Made by a program: the position numbers and the translations under genes
Shown: positions 55,906 to 64,000 of the stretch, in pieces
Numbering within the stretch: position 1 is the first letter of the stretch
How the letters are laid out: every line of letters begins with the position of its first letter
Notes under the pieces: generated by a model
Database searches by the model: none
Told to the model about the DNA's origin: nothing
The model's input: only the letters and a program-made list of their open reading frames with translations
Source: Ralstonia wenshanensis
Lineage (GTDB): Bacteria > Pseudomonadota > Gammaproteobacteria > Burkholderiales > Burkholderiaceae
NCBI RefSeq assembly: GCF_021173085.1
Contig: NZ_CP076413.1
Span: 1,612,001 to 1,676,000 of the forward strand
Direction of reading: 5' to 3'
DNA: 64,000 nt

Positions 55906-57267
55906 TTGCGCATTCCGCGTCCGGCCGCGTTGCGGCGTCTGCTGATCAGTGTGTTTGGTTCGCTGTTCTGGCGAACCTTCATGCTGATCGCATTGCTGAT
56001 CGCGATCTCTCTGGGCGTGTGGTTCCAGAGCTTCCGTATTTTCGAGCGTGAGCCGCGCGCGCAGCAGATCGCCATGCAGGTGGTCAGCGTGGTCAAGCTC
56101 ACGCGGGCGGCGCTGCTGTATTCGGATCCGTCGCGACGCCGCTTCCTGCTGCTCGATCTCGTGCAGAACGAGGGCATCAAGGTCTACCCGCGCGAGAAGG
56201 AAGACGAATACCGCGAACCGCACACCAATCCGTACCTGACGCAGCTTGTCCAGCAGGAAATCCGCAACCGGCTCGGTGCCGACGCGGTAATCGCCACGGC
56301 CGTCAATGACATCCCGGGCGTGTGGGTGAGCTTCCAGATCGAGGGCGACGACTACTGGGTCGCCATCAGCCCCGACCGGTTTGAGCACGTGCCGGGGTTG
56401 CAATGGCTGTGGTGGTCGATGGCGGCGCTGGTGCTGTCGGTGCTGGGCGCGGCGTTCATTACGTCACGCGTGAACCAGCCACTCAAACGCCTCGCTGATA
56501 CGGCGCGCGCCATCAGTGCCGGAGACGATCCGAAGGCGCTGCCCGAGGGCGGCGGCACCGAAGTGGCGCAGGCGAATCACAGCTTCAACCAGATGGTGCG
56601 CGACCTCAAACAGCTTGAGGCCGATCGCGCTGTCATGCTGGCCGGCATCTCGCACGACCTGCGCACGCCGCTCACACGCCTGCGCTTGGAAACGGAAATG
56701 AGCCCCGTCGACGAGCAAACGCGCGAACTGATGGTCGCCGACATCGAACAGATGGACGCAATCATTGGTCAGTTCCTCGACTACGCGCGCCCCAGCGGCG
56801 AAATGCTCGAAGACGTGGACCTGACCGAACTCGTGCGCGACACGGCGCCCGTCTACTCGGCACACGACGATATCGACCTCACGCTCAAGCTCGCGCCCGA
56901 GGCCATCGCCCGCTGCAACCGCATGGAAACGCAGCGCATTCTCGACAACCTGATCGAAAACGCACGGCGCTACGGCAAGACCCCAGGCACGAACCGCGCC
57001 GAGATTACCGTCAGCACGTTCCTGCAAGGCAACGAGGTTGTATTGTGCGTGGCCGATCGCGGCGCGGGTGTGCCGACGGATCAGCTTGCGTTGCTCACCA
57101 GACCGTTCTACCGCCTTGAATCGGCGCGCAGCGAAGCCAAGGGCGCCGGGCTGGGTATGTCGATCGTCAATCGCATCCTGCAGCGCAGCGGCGGCCGCCT
57201 TGTGCTCGAGAACCGCACTCCGCCCGAAACGGGACTGCTCGTCAGCGCCTGCTACGCACGCGCCTGA
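55906..57267 (+). CDS. envZ: Sensor histidine kinase, EnvZ type
   Basis: A 453-residue inner-membrane kinase partner of OmpR. Two transmembrane helices (about 23-42 and 166-186) enclose a periplasmic sensor; a HAMP linker (QPLKRLADTARAISAGDDP) leads to the H-box GISHDLRTPLTRLRLE (H250), N-box NLIENARRYG, G1 DRGAGVP and G2 GAGLGMSIVN. The first codon is TTG at 55906, giving a basic leader RIPRPAALRRLL; a GTG at 55951 is an alternative. Spacing to ompR shows one operon. Confidence 0.94.
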   Translation: MRIPRPAALRRLLISVFGSLFWRTFMLIALLIAISLGVWFQSFRIFEREPRAQQIAMQVVSVVKLTRAALLYSDPSRRRFLLLDLVQNEGIKVYPREKEDEYREPHTNPYLTQLVQQEIRNRLGADAVIATAVNDIPGVWVSFQIEGDDYWVAISPDRFEHVPGLQWLWWSMAALVLSVLGAAFITSRVNQPLKRLADTARAISAGDDPKALPEGGGTEVAQANHSFNQMVRDLKQLEADRAVMLAGISHDLRTPLTRLRLETEMSPVDEQTRELMVADIEQMDAIIGQFLDYARPSGEMLEDVDLTELVRDTAPVYSAHDDIDLTLKLAPEAIARCNRMETQRILDNLIENARRYGKTPGTNRAEITVSTFLQGNEVVLCVADRGAGVPTDQLALLTRPFYRLESARSEAKGAGLGMSIVNRILQRSGGRLVLENRTPPETGLLVSACYARA

Positions 57268-57370
57268 TCAGGCACACCGTCTGGCCGGCGCGTCCGGGCA
57301 CACCCCCTGCTTCCCACCACTGTCATGCGTCGCCGATAAGGTGCGGCGGCGGGCAGCGCTATGGCCGGCG

Positions 57371-57399
57371 TTGAGAATATCAATTGGCCGGTTTTCAAT
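57371..57399 (+). promoter_or_regulatory. Possible sigma-70 promoter of ahpC
   Basis: TTGAGA (57371-57376), 17-bp spacer, TTCAAT (57394-57399). It would give a leader of about 145 bases before ahpC. No clear OxyR site was recognised. The rest of the 284-bp gap after envZ shows nothing else I can support. Confidence 0.4.
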
Positions 57400-57551
57400 T
57401 CATCGCCAATACTCCAGCCGCCAGGCTGCACGCCTGCGCGTTCTTCGTATCCGTCCGGATGCCCCAGCCTGACCGGTCGGCCGGTGAGCGTGTGTTTGCA
57501 AATCCCCGTTTGGGTTACTTACCCATTGCCACACAACTCCAGGAGAAGCTC

Positions 57552-58100
57552 ATGAAGACCATTGGTGACAAGCTCGAACCGTTCAAGGTCGTCGGCGTCA
57601 AGCCCGGGTTCAATAATCACGAGGAGAACGGCGAGTCGGCGTTCGAAGACATCACCGAAACCTCGTTCCCGGGCAAATGGAAAGTCATCTTCTTCTATCC
57701 GAAGGACTTCACCTTTGTCTGCCCGACCGAAATCGTTGCCTTCGCCAAACTGAACGATGACTTTGCCGACCGCGACACCATCGTGCTCGGTGGTTCGACC
57801 GACAATGAATTCGTCAAGCTCGCATGGCGCCGCGAGCACAAAGATCTGAACAAGCTGAATCAGTGGTCATTTGCGGATTCGACCGGCGCGCTGGTCGACC
57901 AGCTTGGCGTACGCGAGCACGAGGCCGGTGTTGCGTTGCGCGCTACCTTCATCGTCGACCCGGACAACGTGATCCAGCACGTGTCGGTCAACAACCTGAA
58001 CGTGGGTCGCAATCCGGACGAAGTGCTGCGCATTCTCGATGGCCTGCAGACAGATGAGCTGTGCCCGTGCAATCGCGCGGTTGGCGGCTCGACGCTGTAA
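57552..58100 (+). CDS. ahpC: Alkyl hydroperoxide reductase, peroxiredoxin subunit
   Basis: A 182-residue cytoplasmic 2-Cys peroxiredoxin that reduces organic peroxides and hydrogen peroxide. Peroxidatic C57 is in FTFVCPTE; C171 and C173 in ELCPCNRA supply the resolving thiols, as in the AhpC that is recharged by AhpD rather than AhpF. AGGAGAAG is well placed before the ATG, so the longer upstream frame is not used. The adjacent ahpD confirms the pairing. Confidence 0.97.
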   Translation: MKTIGDKLEPFKVVGVKPGFNNHEENGESAFEDITETSFPGKWKVIFFYPKDFTFVCPTEIVAFAKLNDDFADRDTIVLGGSTDNEFVKLAWRREHKDLNKLNQWSFADSTGALVDQLGVREHEAGVALRATFIVDPDNVIQHVSVNNLNVGRNPDEVLRILDGLQTDELCPCNRAVGGSTL

Positions 58101-58121
58101 CGGCCGCGCAGCGCTCAGCCG

Positions 58122-58144
58122 AAGCCCGCCCTTGCCGCGGGCTT
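58122..58144 (+). terminator. Hairpin terminator between ahpC and ahpD
   Basis: Stem AAGCCCGC/GCGGGCTT (8 bp) with a 7-base loop, followed by TCCTTTTC. It stands in the 76-bp gap and would make ahpC transcript more abundant than ahpD. Confidence 0.7.
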
Positions 58145-58176
58145 TCCTTTTCAGTGCCCGCTGACAGGAGCAATCG

Positions 58177-58698
58177 ATGGAATTTCTGCAGACGATCAAG
58201 GGCCGGATTCCCGACTACGCCAAAGACATCCGCCTGAACCTGGACAGCACGATCGCGCGCTCGTCGCTAGAGGGCAATGACGCGGTGGGCGTCGCGCTGG
58301 CGGCCGCGTTTGCCACGAAGAGCAAGGTGCTGACCGACGCCATCCGCAACGCGGGAGTGCTCTCGCCCGAGGAGGTGACCGGGGCACTGACCGCCGCTGC
58401 CCTCATGGGCATGAACAACGTCTGGTATCCGTACGTCGAGATGGCTGATGACTCCGACCTTGCGCAGCAGAAGGCGGAATTGCGCATGAATGCCTACGCC
58501 AACAACGGCGGCGTCGACAAGCGCCAGTTCGAGATGTACGCGCTGGCCGCTTCCATCATCGGGAAGTGCCATTTCTGCATCAAATCGCACTACGACCTGC
58601 TGAAGAATCACCAGGGCATGAGCGCGCAGCAATTGCGCGACGTCGGCCGTATTGCGGCGGCCATCAATGCGGCGGCGCAGGTCATTGCGGCCGAATAA
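58177..58698 (+). CDS. ahpD: Alkylhydroperoxidase AhpD, CMD family
   Basis: A 173-residue protein that reduces AhpC with dihydrolipoamide-derived electrons. The active site is C131-x-x-C134 with H138 (GKCHFCIKSHYD), and the upstream E118-containing helix completes the AhpD proton relay. Length agrees with mycobacterial and beta-proteobacterial AhpD. GACAGGAG precedes the ATG. It is co-directional with ahpC across a hairpin. Confidence 0.96.
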   Translation: MEFLQTIKGRIPDYAKDIRLNLDSTIARSSLEGNDAVGVALAAAFATKSKVLTDAIRNAGVLSPEEVTGALTAAALMGMNNVWYPYVEMADDSDLAQQKAELRMNAYANNGGVDKRQFEMYALAASIIGKCHFCIKSHYDLLKNHQGMSAQQLRDVGRIAAAINAAAQVIAAE

Positions 58699-58721
58699 TC
58701 GCGCCGATTGCACAAACGAAA

Positions 58722-58752
58722 ACGGCAGCCCGGTTCGCTACGGTGCTGCCGT
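58722..58752 (-). terminator. Terminator of ispD-ispF
   Basis: Stem ACGGCAGC/GCTGCCGT (58722-58729 with 58745-58752), followed on the minus strand by TTTTCGTTTG. It lies 28 bp past the ispF stop, and just after the convergent ahpD. Confidence 0.75.
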
Positions 58753-58779
58753 CTGCCTTGGCGTGATGGCGCCCCGAAC

Positions 58780-59286
58780 TCAGTCCTGCTCGGCGGCTTC
58801 TGCGCGATAGATCAACACCACGGCCTGCGCAACGATGCCTTCTTCCTTGCCTTCAAAACCGAGCTTCTCGTTGGTCTTGGCCTTGACGTTGCACCGCTCA
58901 GGCGCAATGCCCAAGTCTTCGGCAAGGTTGGCGACCATGCCCGGCACATGCGGCGCAAGCTTGGGCTTCTGCGCGATGACGGTGGCGTCGACATTGCCGA
59001 CCGCATAGCCGGCCTTGTGCACACGACGCACAGCTTCGCGCAGCAGCACGCGGCTGTCGGCACCGGCAAAGGCCGGATCGGTGTCGGGAAAGTGCCGGCC
59101 GATGTCGCCCAGGCCGGCGGCGCCGAACAGCGCGTCGGTAATCGCATGCAGCAGCGCGTCAGCATCGGAGTGGCCGAGCAGGCCGCGCGTGTGCGGGATC
59201 TCCACGCCACCCAGGATCAGCTTGCGGCCCTCCACCAGCGCGTGCACGTCGTAGCCCTGGCCAATGCGGATGTCCATCCAGTTCAT
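58780..59286 (-). CDS. ispF: 2-C-methyl-D-erythritol 2,4-cyclodiphosphate synthase
   Basis: A 168-residue trimeric enzyme of the non-mevalonate isoprenoid pathway. [15 protein letters not shown] supplies two metal ligands (Asp, His) near residues 13-15; [22 protein letters not shown] gives the third His; [16 protein letters not shown] is the C-terminal signature. The ATG overlaps the ispD stop by ATGA, so translation is coupled. The longer frame to 59523 lies inside ispD. Confidence 0.97.
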   Translation of the reverse strand: MNWMDIRIGQGYDVHALVEGRKLILGGVEIPHTRGLLGHSDADALLHAITDALFGAAGLGDIGRHFPDTDPAFAGADSRVLLREAVRRVHKAGYAVGNVDATVIAQKPKLAPHVPGMVANLAEDLGIAPERCNVKAKTNEKLGFEGKEEGIVAQAVVLIYRAEAAEQD

Positions 59287-60041
59287 GCTTGCGATGCCTC
59301 GTTGGGTTGTGCGTTCTGCCCGAGGATGGCCTCGGCGAGCGCGAAATCGTCGGGATACGTCACCTTGAAGTTGCGCAGCGCACCCGGCACAAGCAGCGGC
59401 GGGTGACCGGCGGCTTCGATGGCGCTGGCTTCGTCGGTGACGATGCGATGTTGCAACAGCGCTTCCCGCAAGGCGCGCTCCAGCAGCCCGAGCGGAAACA
59501 TCTGCGGCGTCTGCGCTTGCCACAGGCCGTCGCGCGGCACGGTCGCGTCGATATGCTGTGCCGCATCGGCGCGTTTGAGCGTGTCGGCCACGGGCAGCGC
59601 AAGGATGCCCCCCGCAGCTTGCGTGCCCTCGGCCTCCACGGTGGCGACCAAACGGGTGATCAGTGCGGGCGTCAAGCCCGGGCGCGCCGCATCATGCACG
59701 AGCACCCAGTCATCATCGTGTGCACCCAGCCCGCGCAACGCCGCCAACCCGTGGGCGACGGACGCGTGGCGCGAGTCGCCTCCGCAATCGACTTCGACCA
59801 GCTTGGGCGCATCGAAACCACCGTCGGGAAAGCGCTGCACGAGCGGCTGTGCGCCGGGCGTCGTCACCACCAGCACGGTGTCGATTTCGGGGCTGGCCAG
59901 GAAGGCCTGCGCGGTGTGCCACAGCATCGGCCGCCCGGCGATCACCTGATATTGCTTGGGCAGATCGCCACCGGCGCGCGAGCCAGTGCCGGCCGAGGGA
60001 ATCAGCGCAAAACGGCGTCGGCCGGGGAAGGAAATCGACAT
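59283..60041 (-). CDS. ispD: 2-C-methyl-D-erythritol 4-phosphate cytidylyltransferase
   Basis: A 252-residue enzyme that attaches CMP to methylerythritol phosphate. The nucleotide-binding segment is [19 protein letters not shown] (about residues 13-31); [13 protein letters not shown] and [19 protein letters not shown] are family motifs. The start at 60041 is the family start. It forms a two-gene operon with ispF and is divergent from mfd. Confidence 0.96.
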   Translation of the reverse strand: MSISFPGRRRFALIPSAGTGSRAGGDLPKQYQVIAGRPMLWHTAQAFLASPEIDTVLVVTTPGAQPLVQRFPDGGFDAPKLVEVDCGGDSRHASVAHGLAALRGLGAHDDDWVLVHDAARPGLTPALITRLVATVEAEGTQAAGGILALPVADTLKRADAAQHIDATVPRDGLWQAQTPQMFPLGLLERALREALLQHRIVTDEASAIEAAGHPPLLVPGALRNFKVTYPDDFALAEAILGQNAQPNEASQA

Positions 60042-60136
60042 GACAGGGGGGAATGTGAACGTGGGCGCGGCATTTGCGTGGTTTTTGGCCCTCGCAAGCA
60101 CGCAGCTGGCGCGGATTTTATAATAGCGGCCTACGT

Positions 60137-60174
60137 CACGACACCCCGCCTGCACATGCCGGTGGGGTGTCGTG
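60137..60174. other. Long hairpin between divergent ispD and mfd
   Basis: Perfect 11-bp stem CACGACACCCC/GGGGTGTCGTG with a 16-base loop, 40 bp before the mfd ATG. It lacks a T-run on the mfd strand (GCTTTGTC). It may structure the mfd leader or be a dispersed repeat. Confidence 0.6.
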
Positions 60175-60213
60175 CTTTGTCTTGCAGTCGTGCCCCCCAG
60201 AACCTGACACCCC

Positions 60214-63645
<3,432 letters not shown>

Positions 63646-63682
63646 TCCGGTAGGATCGGCCGATCAGAACAAGGACACCATC

Positions 63683-64000
63683 ATGAGCACCGCCCCCACA
63701 CCGTTCTCCACCCTCGACTGGACGAACAAGCTCGTCAGCTTCGATACCACCAGCCGCGGCTCCAACCTGGCGCTGATCGAAACCGTGCGCGACTACCTGC
63801 GCGGCGTCGGTCTTGAATCGCACCTCTCGCACAACGACGATGGCAATAAGGCCAACCTGTTTGCCACGATCCCGGCAGCAGATGGCAGTGTGCAAGGCGG
63901 CATCGTTCTGTCGGGCCATACCGATGTGGTGCCGGTGGACGGCCAGAAATGGGACAGCAACCCGTTTGCGCCGGAAGTGCGCGACGGCAAGCTCTACGGA
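63683..64000 (+). CDS. argE: Acetylornithine deacetylase (partial, cut by window edge)
   Basis: The first 106 residues of an M20-family metallopeptidase. LSGHTDVVPVDGQKW (metal-binding His-x-Asp) and SNPFAPEVRDGKLYG match ArgE, which releases ornithine from N-acetylornithine; DapE is the main alternative in the same family but differs in this segment. AAGGA precedes the ATG. The reading frame continues beyond the right end. Confidence 0.85.
   Translation, partial: MSTAPTPFSTLDWTNKLVSFDTTSRGSNLALIETVRDYLRGVGLESHLSHNDDGNKANLFATIPAADGSVQGGIVLSGHTDVVPVDGQKWDSNPFAPEVRDGKLYG

Noticed and set aside
57361-57420. OxyR binding site upstream of ahpC
   Set aside because: The A/T-richer stretch does not show the spaced ATAG-type half sites expected for OxyR.

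Overview
The window is ordinary high-GC chromosomal DNA of a beta-proteobacterium, most likely a Ralstonia species (Burkholderiales). This is inferred from the hupB-lon-clpX-clpP-tig order, the cyoABCD bo3 oxidase operon beside an MHS-family transporter, the AhpC/AhpD pair and the general protein character. About 47 protein genes (one cut by the right edge) and three tRNA genes fill it densely. I see no insertion sequence, prophage, integrase or CRISPR array.

Layout. 1-3.2 kb: LysR regulator, exported serine hydrolase and an amino-acid binding protein without its permeases. 3.4-8.3 kb: a 1641-residue type V autotransporter with an ESPR-type signal, a glycine-rich head, six 92-residue repeats and a C-terminal beta-barrel. 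8.6-21 kb: housekeeping genes purL, a MarR-like regulator, nnr, pgi, a solitary ABC ATPase, tesA, a short lepB and ppiD. 21.1-28 kb: tRNA-Asp, tRNA-Val and the protein quality-control block hupB, lon, clpX, clpP, tig. 28.2-30.2 kb: mnmC. 30.5-36.2 kb: a probable acid-catabolism operon (AidB-like acyl-CoA dehydrogenase, CaiB-type CoA transferase, MHS transporter, 64-residue membrane protein) under a divergent LysR gene. 36.2-42.4 kb: GNAT enzyme, cyoABCD and a second MHS transporter. 42.4-43.7 kb: a CsbD-type stress protein, a VOC protein and tRNA-Leu. 43.8-48.3 kb: an RND efflux pump and adaptor behind a near-consensus promoter and a perfect 14-bp TetR-like operator, with no TetR gene in view. 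48.4-55 kb: the most accessory stretch, holding an atypical squalene/phytoene-synthase-like protein, a lipoprotein polygalacturonase (GH28) with twin palindromes upstream, and an exported DUF1800/DUF1501 pair preceded by a small exported glycine-rich protein. 55-64 kb: ompR-envZ, ahpC-ahpD, ispD-ispF, mfd and the start of argE.

How the parts fit. The quality-control genes lie in one orientation but are punctuated by terminators; a sigma-32-like promoter precedes lon. The cyo genes and the ACD-CaiB genes are translationally coupled by ATGA or short overlaps. No clearly new multigene system is proven. The best candidates for something undescribed are the exported small-protein/DUF1800/DUF1501 trio beside OmpR-EnvZ, the orphan squalene-synthase-like protein with an altered first aspartate motif, and the ACD-CaiB-MHS operon of unknown substrate.

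Starts were moved inward from the longest possible reading frame where a ribosome binding site, signal peptide or family length argued for it. Domain residue numbers are approximate.
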